Source: Euryarchaeota archaeon UBA250
GTDB taxonomy: Archaea > Thermoplasmatota > Poseidoniia > Poseidoniales > Thalassarchaeaceae
DNA length: 13,674 bases
NCBI GenBank assembly: GCA_002504845.1
Contig: DATW01000081.1
Location: 1 to 13,674, forward strand
Reading direction: 5' to 3'
Part shown: positions 5,569-13,057 of the stretch, in pieces
Layout: every line of letters begins with the position of its first letter
Numbering within the stretch: the first letter of the stretch is position 1
The notes under the pieces: model-generated
What the model was told of the DNA's origin: nothing
Seen by the model: the letters and a program-made list of their open reading frames with translations, nothing else
The model's database searches: none
Translations under genes and position numbers: made by a program

Positions 5569-7185
5569 ATGAAATCGGATTCTGACTGGCGGATTTCAGC
5601 TGACAACAGCCTGTTGAGGCGTGGAACGGTCGCGTGGATGCATGATGCTGAAACATGGTTCGAACGATCTTTCGAAAGACTTCCTGAAACTATCAGAGTC
5701 AATCCCCTGAGAAAGGATAGTGATTCTGTTGAAGCTTGGCTGCGATCTGTGGGTGCCGAACCGATGAGCTGGTATCGAGGACCCGGATCTTCATGGGTAA
5801 TGCCCTTTGAACGGGGAGGGGCAGAAGGCGAGGTTCGTAAGCTGCTTATCTCATTACATGAAACAGGACGTCTGACCAGACAAGAAGCGGTATCTATGAT
5901 TCCAGTGATGGCTCTGAATCCGAAAGCTGGAGAGGCCGTGTTGGACATGTGTGCCAGTCCCGGCTCAAAAACAAGTCAAATAGCTGAGTTCATGGGTGGG
6001 ATGGGGGTCCTGATAGCGAATGAAAGATCAAGAAAACGTTGTAATCTCTTGGTTGCCAACATACAGCGTCATCGTTCGAGAGTAACAATCGTATCTAATC
6101 ACGATGGGCGGCACATCCCCTATCTCAGCGGAGAAGAGGGTTATGATGCGATATTGGTGGATGCTCCGTGTACTGGATCTGGTACGACAAGGAAGAATCC
6201 AGAAGTGTGGAGGCAATGGAAGCCGAGTGGCGGATTGGGGCTACATTCGATGCAGTTTGGGCTTCTCAACAGAGCTGTAGATCTTCTCAAACCTGGAGGC
6301 AGAGTTGTGTATTCAACTTGTTCACTTGATCCTGTAGAGAATGAAGCCGTCATATCCCAGATTCTTCAGAAGCGGGAAGATGTGCGGCTAATCGGTTGTT
6401 CGGATAATATAGACGGGGTGAGTATTCAGGAAGGCTTGCAATCATGGGTCCCCACTGATGACGACATGCGGCCTCTCGAGGGAAGTCCATGGGCTCATCC
6501 TCCATCGGAGGAAATATCTGGGGAGTTGAGCAAATGCATTAGAGTAAGGGGGCATATGATGGATGCTGGAGGCTTTTTCCTTGCAATAATTGAGAAAAAA
6601 CATGTTCAGACCGAAGACGTCTTGGAGGATATTTCTGAGGTGAGGTTTCCTGAAGATTCCGTGCAAGCCTCTCAACCGCTTTGTGAGATTGATCGCCTTG
6701 CATTCGAGAAGGAGTTTGGGGGTTGTGATAAACCGCTATGGAGGCGAGGGAAAAGAATCGCTATCGGAACTGAACGTATGCTTGATGTCTGGAGCAAGAG
6801 AACAATAGTATCCAATGGGAAAGCGATTGTCGAAGGGCATCGATGGCGTCCAATGAACATCGTGCATGTAGGGTGTGAAATCTCAGAAATGCGCTCTGGT
6901 AGGCCATCGCGGATTATCGAAGACGGTGCACACCTAGCTAGGGAGATTGCACTTGATAGAATTGTCAAGATTGGAGATAGCGACTTTGAAAAATTGCTAT
7001 TTGGAGAGGCGCTTGAAACAGACTGCATGCCTCCGGATAAGACAGATATTAGAGGTGGGTGGCTGGTTTCCAGTGAGTCGAATCCAGAACCGCTTCCTGT
7101 TTGGATAGGAGGTAAAATAACAGCTATGGTGTCTAAACATGAGCAAACTTGTCGAGTAGGGCTAAGAGGATTAGAGAAGGTATGA
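5569..7185 (+). CDS. trm4: NSUN2/Trm4-like RNA (cytosine-5) methyltransferase
   Basis: This 538-residue enzyme should transfer a methyl group from SAM to C5 of cytosine in RNA, most likely tRNA. The ATG at 5569 is preferred over a TTG two codons earlier because GAGGGGGCGGG lies about 8 nt before it. The Rossmann core carries the SAM motif DMCASPGSKTSQ (from Asp126), the motif IV cysteine Cys201 (LVDAPCTGSGTTRKNP) and the nucleophile Cys251 of motif VI (VYSTCSLDPVENEAVI). The block that ends the catalytic domain (AGGFFLAIIEKK) and the RKNPEVWRQW segment resemble eukaryotic NSUN2 more than bacterial RsmB/RsmF. A further 180 or so residues follow, with the position and length of the NSUN2 C-terminal PUA-like RNA-binding region. 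Many archaeal Trm4 proteins are only about 270-320 residues, so this is the long form. Methyltransferase class is certain; tRNA as substrate is inferred. Confidence -1.
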   Translation: MKSDSDWRISADNSLLRRGTVAWMHDAETWFERSFERLPETIRVNPLRKDSDSVEAWLRSVGAEPMSWYRGPGSSWVMPFERGGAEGEVRKLLISLHETGRLTRQEAVSMIPVMALNPKAGEAVLDMCASPGSKTSQIAEFMGGMGVLIANERSRKRCNLLVANIQRHRSRVTIVSNHDGRHIPYLSGEEGYDAILVDAPCTGSGTTRKNPEVWRQWKPSGGLGLHSMQFGLLNRAVDLLKPGGRVVYSTCSLDPVENEAVISQILQKREDVRLIGCSDNIDGVSIQEGLQSWVPTDDDMRPLEGSPWAHPPSEEISGELSKCIRVRGHMMDAGGFFLAIIEKKHVQTEDVLEDISEVRFPEDSVQASQPLCEIDRLAFEKEFGGCDKPLWRRGKRIAIGTERMLDVWSKRTIVSNGKAIVEGHRWRPMNIVHVGCEISEMRSGRPSRIIEDGAHLAREIALDRIVKIGDSDFEKLLFGEALETDCMPPDKTDIRGGWLVSSESNPEPLPVWIGGKITAMVSKHEQTCRVGLRGLEKV

Positions 7186-7231
7186 ACGACATAAGCAATA
7201 CTTTCATCATATCCCACCGGTTACATTCTCC

Positions 7232-7684
7232 ATGGATCTAGACGATACTGACCGGGCGATCATCAAATGTCTTGAGTCAGATGCACGGATGTCGCTGAGA
7301 TCTGTCGCTGTGGAAATCGGTGTTTCTTTGGGCACGGTTAGTAATCGACTTCGACGTCTGGAGAGTTCAGGAGTCGTGACAGGTTACACAATTCGTCTAG
7401 ATGCAGAAAAGGCTGGGTGGGGTCTAACCGTTGTCGTGGGACTCAGAATAGAGAAGGGGAGATTGTTAGAGCTCCAGAGGCGCATAGCAGAGGATCATCG
7501 TGTTCTCGGAGTGTACGATGTAACTGGAGATTTCGATTCCATGGTAGTGGCTAGAGCAGTTGATAGAGGGGATCTTGATGATTTGTCGAAAACAGTCCTT
7601 TCTCTAGATGGGATTACTCGGTCTGTGACTCACTTCGTTCTTAATACGGTCAAGGAAAAATCGACATCTATTCCGGAAAATTGA
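7232..7684 (+). CDS. Lrp/AsnC-family transcriptional regulator
   Basis: The 150-residue product has the standard Lrp/AsnC layout. An N-terminal winged helix-turn-helix covers residues about 1-60 (DLDDTDRAIIKCLESDAR, then SLRSVAVEIGVSLGTVSNRLRRLE). A RAM ligand-binding and oligomerisation domain covers about 65-145 (VVVGLRIEKGRLLELQRRIA ... VYDVTGDFDSMVVARAVDR). Length and domain order are typical of a complete member. Such proteins form dimers and octamers and often sense amino acids; the effector and targets cannot be read here. The ATG at 7232 begins 46 nt after the trm4 stop, with no clear SD, so it may have its own leaderless promoter (TATCC near 7211 is a poor TATA). It ends 11 nt from the stop of the convergent Toprim gene. 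Family assignment is secure. Confidence -1.
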   Translation: MDLDDTDRAIIKCLESDARMSLRSVAVEIGVSLGTVSNRLRRLESSGVVTGYTIRLDAEKAGWGLTVVVGLRIEKGRLLELQRRIAEDHRVLGVYDVTGDFDSMVVARAVDRGDLDDLSKTVLSLDGITRSVTHFVLNTVKEKSTSIPEN

Positions 7685-7689
7685 TTTTT
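7685..7689 (+). terminator. oligo-T termination candidate after the Lrp gene
   Basis: A T5 run follows the Lrp stop directly, in the 11-nt space before the convergent Toprim stop. It also lies next to an 8-bp inverted repeat (ATTGATTT at 7680 / AAATCAAT at 7706) with an 18-nt spacer. Oligo-T suffices for archaeal termination; the repeat may be chance. Confidence -1.
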
Positions 7690-7695
7690 GCTGTA

Positions 7696-8214
7696 TTATA
7701 GATCGAAATCAATGTGTTCCTGAATAAACGGCAACAGGGTATCTACGTGCGCATGGAGAGCCTCTACCGTACGACCTTCTGGCTTCATCGTCCGCATCAA
7801 CGCAAACCACAATGACTCGTCGATTTTGACATCCAGGGATTCGAGTCTTTTTCTTATCGTAGACTGTAATCTCCCTCCCGTCCGATCCCAATCCATTAAC
7901 ACAATTACTGGCGGGCCTGCATCAATCGGATTCATACTGCCATATGTGTCGTACAGGTAGGCAATGAGCCTAGATTGATCCCAACCACGATTTAACACTT
8001 CGATCGTGCCCTTGAACCCTATATCCCTCAAGGCCTCTTCGTCTCTTTTACCCTCAACTAAAATCGGGCAGTTGGAACCTTTATCCTCAAGTGAATTGTT
8101 CCTCCTAATGGATTCGGCGAATACTTTTGCAACTTTTGAATATCGCTCAGCGCTGTCTGGGCGTAAATATGCTGCATTTCTAGGATGAGCGTCGGGTAAA
8201 TCTCCGATATTCAC
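7696..8214 (-). CDS. Toprim-domain protein (COG1658, small primase-like/RNase M5-like)
   Basis: The 172-residue protein contains one Toprim fold: the conserved glutamate Glu54 in PILVEGKRDEEALRDIG and the acidic pair Asp108/Asp110 in VLMDWDRTGGRL, which together bind Mg. It matches the layout of the small archaeal Toprim family grouped with RNase M5 (COG1658/UPF0292) rather than DnaG primase or a topoisomerase, as it lacks their extra domains. About 45 residues precede the fold. The biochemical role of the archaeal family is not established as far as I know; a nucleic-acid phosphotransfer or nuclease role is expected. The GTG at 8214 is chosen because AAGGGGGG sits 8 nt upstream; an ATG at 8220 is followed at once by a stop. 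The gene is divergent from the oxidase operon and convergent with the Lrp gene. Confidence -1.
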   Translation of the reverse strand: MNIGDLPDAHPRNAAYLRPDSAERYSKVAKVFAESIRRNNSLEDKGSNCPILVEGKRDEEALRDIGFKGTIEVLNRGWDQSRLIAYLYDTYGSMNPIDAGPPVIVLMDWDRTGGRLQSTIRKRLESLDVKIDESLWFALMRTMKPEGRTVEALHAHVDTLLPFIQEHIDFDL

Positions 8215-8222
8215 TTACATTA

Positions 8223-8230
8223 CCCCCCTT
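8223..8230 (-). promoter_or_regulatory. Shine-Dalgarno of the Toprim gene
   Basis: Read on the minus strand this is AAGGGGGG, 8 nt before the GTG at 8214, which supports that start over other in-frame codons. Confidence -1.
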
Positions 8231-8253
8231 CTTTGGAAACTGCCTCGTTTTTC

Positions 8254-8262
8254 CTAATTTAG
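8254..8262. promoter_or_regulatory. TATA-like element in the Toprim/oxidase divergent region
   Basis: CTAATTTAG (CTAAATTAG on the minus strand) lies 40-48 nt ahead of the Toprim GTG. That would place a transcript start near 8232 with a short SD-bearing leader. It is 82 nt before the subunit II ATG, so if it serves that side the leader would be about 55 nt. It is the only AT-rich box in this 129-nt gap; use by either gene is inferred. Confidence -1.
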
Positions 8263-8343
8263 ATTGGTCTGTAAAACTCATCCAAAACCGGCCCAAGAAA
8301 GGTCATTTCGTCCAGATAGTTTCTGATAACGGTCCTTACCCTT

Positions 8344-9198
8344 ATGAGGGTGCGTTTGTCCCCTCTGCTTGGGGATCGGATGGCAGGTATCACCCCTCTA
8401 TTCGATAACTTGTGGAATGAGTACATTATTTGGTCATTTTTAGTTGGTGGTTTTACATTCATCTGGCTCTATCATCACTCGCTGTGGTACAAAAGTGAAG
8501 AAGGGGAAGATTGGGATAACAAAGACGGCATAGAGGTTGGGGTTTTTCCAAAGCACTATGACAACTTCACGCTGGAAATCGCATGGACAGTATTGCCATT
8601 CTTTCTCATAGTATACTTGGCTCTAATCTCCTGGGGCCCACTCGATGCTATTTGGTCATCAGCAGAGGCAGATGGGGGGTATGGTGACGAATGTGCATCC
8701 GGAGAGTTGTCCAACATGACTTGGTCAGAGAGTGAAGGCAGGTATGTTGCTGACTGTTACCATGTGATCTACATAGAGGCTTACCAGTGGGGTTGGAATT
8801 TCGATTGCCTCGAAGTAACTGTCCCGGATCTCTGCGAAGTTGGTACAGCAGTAGTCGAAGGAACACCCGCTGCAAGTCTGACTCTGAAACAGGGTGAGGT
8901 CTACTTGGCTGCAATGGGATCGGCGGATGTCACTCATGCACCGTGGTTTGTCTCATGGGGGGTCAAAGAAGACGTACTTTATTCAGAAGGCACTATGGAT
9001 AAAAATGGCGACGGGTTGAGTGATAATCTGGTTCTTACAGAAAATGGCGAATACGCCCTGTCTGGCTCGATAGGAGAATTGGGCCTGATGACTGTCTGGC
9101 TACCTGCGGATAATGTGGAGAATTTCCTGTTACTTTGCACTGAATATTGTGGTGATAATCATGCGTATATGTTGGCCCAGATCAATGTCAATGCATGA
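8344..9198 (+). CDS. coxB: cytochrome c oxidase subunit II (CuA subunit)
   Basis: This 284-residue subunit takes electrons from a soluble donor into the dinuclear CuA centre and passes them to subunit I. Two N-terminal helices (residues about 26-50 and 78-100; IAWTVLPFFLIVYLALISW is the second) anchor it in the membrane. The outer cupredoxin domain holds all CuA ligands: His198 (DVTHAPWF), then Cys265, Glu267, Cys269, His273 and Met276 in CTEYCGDNHAYM. The aromatic electron-entry motif is present as YQWGWNFD. The loop between the second helix and this motif is acidic and has two extra cysteines, and no fused cytochrome c domain follows. The start is ATG 8344; ATG 8380 (MAGITPLF) is an alternative, and neither has a well-spaced SD. 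It is the first gene of the operon, 12 nt before subunit I. Confidence -1.
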   Translation: MRVRLSPLLGDRMAGITPLFDNLWNEYIIWSFLVGGFTFIWLYHHSLWYKSEEGEDWDNKDGIEVGVFPKHYDNFTLEIAWTVLPFFLIVYLALISWGPLDAIWSSAEADGGYGDECASGELSNMTWSESEGRYVADCYHVIYIEAYQWGWNFDCLEVTVPDLCEVGTAVVEGTPAASLTLKQGEVYLAAMGSADVTHAPWFVSWGVKEDVLYSEGTMDKNGDGLSDNLVLTENGEYALSGSIGELGLMTVWLPADNVENFLLLCTEYCGDNHAYMLAQINVNA

Positions 9199-9210
9199 GT
9201 TGGTGAAGAA

Positions 9211-11571
9211 ATGAAGATGAATAATTCCAGGAGGGCGATTGCGGCTCTGGCGGTGATGGCAGGGGTGCTATTACTGGCACCACTTGTGTCCTCTCTTCCA
9301 ACGGGAATTGGCGGCTCCTCGATTCAAACTGCAGGATGTAACTGTCACAACGGCGCATCCGATAGCAGTGTTGTAGCGGATATTCAGGGTTTTCCAGAAC
9401 AATACAATGCTTCTGAAACATATTCTCTCAGTATTTCGTTCACTGGAGGGCCCGCTCAAGTAGGCAATGCAAATCTTGGAGGTTTCAACCTCTGGGCATC
9501 GGATGGCATATTCACGCCCACTGATGGTTTGACGCAATTATGGGGCGGTTCCGTGACTGAAGTCGCCCACACTGAAGCAGGCAATGACTACACATCATGG
9601 GCGCTAGATTGGACTGCTCCCGAGAGTGGAAAAGATGTCGACTTCATCCTTCACGTCAACTCAGTCAATGGGGACGGTGTGCAGACTGGACAAATCGATC
9701 AGTGGAATCGTGCAGATTATACTTTGCAATCTTCCTTTGGAGTAATCGGCGACGTGATTCCAGAAGCACCGGAACCGTTCGTGGTCCTGGCTACGCTCAT
9801 CTTGATCACCTTGGCGCTTGTCGCAATTACAATCTTGTATGGATTCTACAGATCAGATCCGGACGGTTTCAGTTGGGAAACATTCTCTCCATGGATAGCA
9901 GATTGGCTGACAACTACGGATCACAAGAAGATCGGTACTCTGTATTTCCTAGCTGGACTGTTCTTCCTCGGTATTGGCGGCATAATGGCACTATTCATCA
10001 GGGTACAGCTGGCAACTCCGGGTAACGACTTCCTTACTCAAGACCAGTACAATCAGTTCTTCACCCTGCACGGTACTACGATGATCTTCCTTGCAGCCAT
10101 GCCGCTAATCAATGGCTTTGCGAACTGGATGGTTCCGCTGCAGATAGGTGCTCCAGATCTTGCAATGCCCAGGTTGAATGCAATGTCATTCTGGTTGCAG
10201 CCTGTTGGTGCTCTTCTGATCTTTACAGGTGTATTCTCTGGACAGGGGGCTGACACGGGATGGACTGGGTATGCCCCCTATGTCGTAGATATGGTGAATG
10301 GGCATGATGGTAACACCTTCTGGGCTGCTGGCCAGATCATGCTCGTAGCATCATCCACATTAACTGGAATCAACTTCCTAACCACCATTGCTGTAATGCG
10401 GGCAGAGGGCATGGGATGGATGCAAATGCCGTTGTTCACCTGGTCGATATTGGTGGCCAACCTCATGCTCTTCCTTTCGATACCTGCCTTCGGCGTGGGG
10501 CTCATCCAAGTCTATCTTGACCGTGTAGTTGGTACTGCGTTCTATGATGTGGGTGCTGGTGGCGACCCATTGCTATGGAGTCACCTATTCTGGTACTTTG
10601 GGCACCCAGAAGTTTACGTTGTCATCGTTCCAGCCTTTGGGGTTATCTCAGAAGTGCTTGCAACCTCCTCAAGGAGGTCTATATTCGGATACAGGTCAAT
10701 GGTCTTCGCCATGGCTGGAATAGGAGTAGTCGCATTCATTGTCTATGGGCACCACATGTTCACATCGGGCATGTCGCCAGTACTCCGATTCGTTACAATG
10801 GTCACCACTATGCTAGTGGCGGTTCCTACTGGAATCAAGATCTTCAACTGGCTGAAGACTATGCATGGAGGGTCTCTTGTTTACAGGACGCATACGCTAT
10901 GGGCACTCGGCTTCCTTGTTACATTCACCTTGGGGGGTATTTCCGGGATGTTCTTCCCGTCGATAGCCATGGATACGCATCTTCATGAGAGTTACTTCGT
11001 AGTCGCTCACTTCCACTACGTCTTGGTAGGAGGGACGGTGTTCGGATTCTTCGCTGCAATTTACTATTGGTATCCGAAGATGACTGGTCGCATGATGGAT
11101 GAACGCCTTGGAACGCTTCATTTCCTCACTGCATTCATCTCATACAACGGAGTTTTCTGGCCTATGCACAGGCTTGGCGTATGGGGCATGGCGCGACGGC
11201 ATCATACGTACTTCATCAGCACAGATGACTTTGCCAACCTGCCTCCTGAGGCCGCAGATTGGAATCTTTTCATATCCGTATCAGCATTCTTGTTCTTCCT
11301 GTCTAATTTCATCATGGTAGCCAATATGGTGATTTCCTATCTCCGCGGTTCAAAGGCTCCAGCGGATCCATGGGGAGGGTGGTCATTCGAGTGGATGACT
11401 GCTTCGCCACCGCCGACGCCCTCATTCGGTCGTTATGAGGATGGCGTGTGGTACGATCTTCCAAAACTACGTGATGCCAATGAACATGTTACTTCTGAGC
11501 CCGGGCGATTCGCCAGGTGGTTCAATCGCCTCATGGTTCCCGATGATGGAAATGAGGAGGTGACGCATTGA
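9211..11571 (+). CDS. coxA: cytochrome c oxidase subunit I with extra secreted N-terminal CxCH domain
   Basis: The 786-residue protein is about 250 residues longer than usual subunit I. Residues 1-28 are a signal peptide (RRAIAALAVMAGVLLLAPLV). Residues about 30-175 form an outer domain like choice-of-anchor V/Reeler proteins, with GCNCHNG (Cys43, Cys45, His46) and the HTEAGNDYTSWALDWTAP pattern. An added helix follows at about 190-212 (VVLATLILITLALVAITILY). The catalytic core starts near 228 (DWLTTTDHKKIG). Haem a is bound by His287 and His602, haem a3 by His600 and CuB by His465, His514 and His515. Tyr469 and Glu467 in GHPEVY, Asp316 and the asparagines of the D channel, and the K-channel lysine (PTGIKIFNW) mark a type A proton-pumping oxidase. 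The core is intact, so the enzyme should reduce oxygen to water. The frame runs without a break through the join. Confidence -1.
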   Translation: MKMNNSRRAIAALAVMAGVLLLAPLVSSLPTGIGGSSIQTAGCNCHNGASDSSVVADIQGFPEQYNASETYSLSISFTGGPAQVGNANLGGFNLWASDGIFTPTDGLTQLWGGSVTEVAHTEAGNDYTSWALDWTAPESGKDVDFILHVNSVNGDGVQTGQIDQWNRADYTLQSSFGVIGDVIPEAPEPFVVLATLILITLALVAITILYGFYRSDPDGFSWETFSPWIADWLTTTDHKKIGTLYFLAGLFFLGIGGIMALFIRVQLATPGNDFLTQDQYNQFFTLHGTTMIFLAAMPLINGFANWMVPLQIGAPDLAMPRLNAMSFWLQPVGALLIFTGVFSGQGADTGWTGYAPYVVDMVNGHDGNTFWAAGQIMLVASSTLTGINFLTTIAVMRAEGMGWMQMPLFTWSILVANLMLFLSIPAFGVGLIQVYLDRVVGTAFYDVGAGGDPLLWSHLFWYFGHPEVYVVIVPAFGVISEVLATSSRRSIFGYRSMVFAMAGIGVVAFIVYGHHMFTSGMSPVLRFVTMVTTMLVAVPTGIKIFNWLKTMHGGSLVYRTHTLWALGFLVTFTLGGISGMFFPSIAMDTHLHESYFVVAHFHYVLVGGTVFGFFAAIYYWYPKMTGRMMDERLGTLHFLTAFISYNGVFWPMHRLGVWGMARRHHTYFISTDDFANLPPEAADWNLFISVSAFLFFLSNFIMVANMVISYLRGSKAPADPWGGWSFEWMTASPPPTPSFGRYEDGVWYDLPKLRDANEHVTSEPGRFARWFNRLMVPDDGNEEVTH
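9337..9348 (+). other. codons of the CxCH motif in the subunit I extension
   Basis: These codons read Cys-Asn-Cys-His, one residue short of a standard CxxCH haem c site. Related choice-of-anchor V proteins usually carry CxxC(H) at this point. The motif sits just after the predicted signal peptide, outside the membrane. Whether it binds haem, a metal or forms a disulfide is open. Confidence -1.
11553..11562 (+). promoter_or_regulatory. strong Shine-Dalgarno for subunit III inside the end of coxA
   Basis: GAGGAGGTGA closely matches the anti-SD complement. It stands 5 nt before the TTG at 11568 (7 nt counted from GGAGG). It lies in the last codons of coxA and makes the TTG start convincing. Confidence -1.
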
Positions 11572-12641
11572 GCGGTGATCACGATCATCACCCAAGTCCG
11601 CTTGGGCCTCATGACTGGAGCCATGGGGCGCCACACAATTCCTATGCACCCATAGTAATGAGCATAGGAATAGGGCTGTTCCTGTTTGTATTCGCGGGGA
11701 TGTTCGATTACAATCTCGAGTTATCAGAGCATGAATACACCGGTCACGGTCTTCTCTGGCTATTCGTTGCCATAATCATAACCGGATTGGGCCTATTGAT
11801 CTGGTGGAGGCAGGATCTCTCTTTCGATGGGACCTATGAGCCTCTTGCCACAGGTGCGCCATTCAGAAATATACAGATTAGGAAAGTCGGGATGTTCGTG
11901 TTCTTGATGTCGGAGATGATGGTCTTCACCTCATTATTCAGTACCTACATGAGATACAGGCTAGGCCTAAGGAGATGTGACGATGTTTTCGCAGACGGTC
12001 TCTTTGATCCTGTGACGAATCCCACGGGGTGGCAGGAAGCAGTCCCAGTTACTTGCTTTGAACCCGCCAGCCACCTGATAGCATCGAGTTGGTGGCATTT
12101 GGCACCTGGTGCGATTAACACCTTTGCGCTCATCATCTCATCATTCACAATAGTTCAGGCCCTTCGCTATGCGAAAAAGACGGATATCGATGAAGAGCTA
12201 CGAAGAAAGAGAGTCACGATGTTTCTCGGGACTACCTGGGTGCTGGCGATACTGTTCTTGACCCTGAAGATGGTCGAGTGGTTCGTTGGGTTCTATATCC
12301 CGGATCTAGGATTCATACACGAGCACGACATCAAGTCTCTAGTTGCTGAAGGTTACACCATTGGGAATGATCACTATCAGCACCACAGCTACGTCGATGA
12401 GGCCACTGGAGCCCATATGACTGCCAATATCAGAGTGTCTGCGTCGACATTCTACGTTACCACTGGCACCCATGGAGCCCACGTAGCTGGCGGCATAATA
12501 GGCCTAACATACATGACGTTCAAGGCATGGAAAGGAGGGTACACCCCCTCTAACGCCGTGTCCATCGAATACTTTGGACTCTATTGGCACTTCGTGGACC
12601 TGGTCTGGGTTCTGGTATTCCCCTTCTTCTACCTATATTGA
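11568..12641 (+). CDS. coxC: cytochrome c oxidase subunit III
   Basis: This 357-residue membrane protein is the non-catalytic core subunit that stabilises subunit I and supports proton uptake. The TTG start overlaps the coxA stop (ATTGA), with a strong SD before it, so translation is coupled. Family blocks are clear: KVGMFVFLMSEMMVFTSLF (with the conserved Glu116), NTFALIISSFTIVQAL, LKMVEW, STFYVTTGTHGAHVAGG and the C-terminal EYFGLYWHFVDLVWVLVFPF. Helices fall at about 28-46, 60-80, 105-128, 180-200, 218-243, 292-320 and 333-356, giving the usual seven. It is longer than most bacterial versions because of a loop at about 131-178 containing Cys137 and Cys163, and another at about 244-290. Those loops could lie outside the membrane and may pair the two cysteines. 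The N-terminus is histidine-rich (GDHDHH). Confidence -1.
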   Translation: MSGDHDHHPSPLGPHDWSHGAPHNSYAPIVMSIGIGLFLFVFAGMFDYNLELSEHEYTGHGLLWLFVAIIITGLGLLIWWRQDLSFDGTYEPLATGAPFRNIQIRKVGMFVFLMSEMMVFTSLFSTYMRYRLGLRRCDDVFADGLFDPVTNPTGWQEAVPVTCFEPASHLIASSWWHLAPGAINTFALIISSFTIVQALRYAKKTDIDEELRRKRVTMFLGTTWVLAILFLTLKMVEWFVGFYIPDLGFIHEHDIKSLVAEGYTIGNDHYQHHSYVDEATGAHMTANIRVSASTFYVTTGTHGAHVAGGIIGLTYMTFKAWKGGYTPSNAVSIEYFGLYWHFVDLVWVLVFPFFYLY

Positions 12642-12643
12642 GG
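12640..12643 (+). promoter_or_regulatory. Shine-Dalgarno for subunit IV
   Basis: GAGG overlaps the coxC stop codon and ends 8 nt before the TTG at 12652. It is short but is the best SD in reach, and supports that start over the later in-frame ATG at 12691. Confidence -1.
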
Positions 12644-12651
12644 CGATTGAC

Positions 12652-13014
12652 TTGGCACATTACACAATTTTTGGAAGAGACCCATACTGGATGAACTTCT
12701 ACGGACTTATGCTATTGACTGCGATTGAGGTCGGCGCTGTAGGTGCGAATCTCGAATCTACCGCTGAAACTCTCGGAATGACGGAGAATGGAATCACTCT
12801 TTGGATCTTGACAATTATCGCTATTCCAAAATTCTTCATGATTGCAGGGATATTCATGCACCTCTACGGGGATCCGGACTCGGGAATTCTGACTATGACC
12901 GCGTTGTTCCCTGCATTTTTCATAATCATCATGATTCTGTTCATCGGCCTTACCCACCCAGATGCTGCGAGCGGCCTCCCCGCGTGGTGCAGGCCGGGTG
13001 CATGGGGCCTCTAA
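12652..13014 (+). CDS. coxD: cytochrome c oxidase subunit IV-like small membrane protein
   Basis: From the TTG at 12652 the product has 120 residues, the usual size for prokaryotic COX4-type subunits. The frame is open upstream into coxC, but those codons encode no recognisable sequence, so the first start with an SD after the coxC stop is taken. Three membrane helices are visible at about 13-33 (FYGLMLLTAIEVGAVG), 48-72 (TIIAIPKFFMIAGIFMHLYG) and 82-102 (ALFPAFFIIIMILFIGL). The central MHLYGD pattern is typical of the COX4/CyoD-like family, which helps assembly and stability and carries no redox centre. The short tail has one cysteine and is proline/glycine-rich. Its place directly after coxC, with a 10-nt gap, and its three helices make the call good although the family is weakly conserved in sequence. 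Confidence -1.
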   Translation: MAHYTIFGRDPYWMNFYGLMLLTAIEVGAVGANLESTAETLGMTENGITLWILTIIAIPKFFMIAGIFMHLYGDPDSGILTMTALFPAFFIIIMILFIGLTHPDAASGLPAWCRPGAWGL

Positions 13015-13057
13015 CACCTGCAAGGTTCATTCGGCACTTGCTACTGGCCAACACGCT

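Noticed and set aside
5042..5572. 176-codon plus-strand frame
   Set aside because: Serine/threonine-rich low-complexity product opposite a more protein-like minus-strand frame; treated as a shadow.
6672..7217. 181-codon minus-strand frame inside trm4
   Set aside because: It is opposite the C-terminal region of a clear methyltransferase and has a shadow-like Ser/Pro/Ile composition.
7680..7713. 8-bp inverted repeat with 18-nt spacer between Lrp and Toprim stops
   Set aside because: The arms include coding bases of both genes and the loop is long; more likely chance than a true hairpin terminator.
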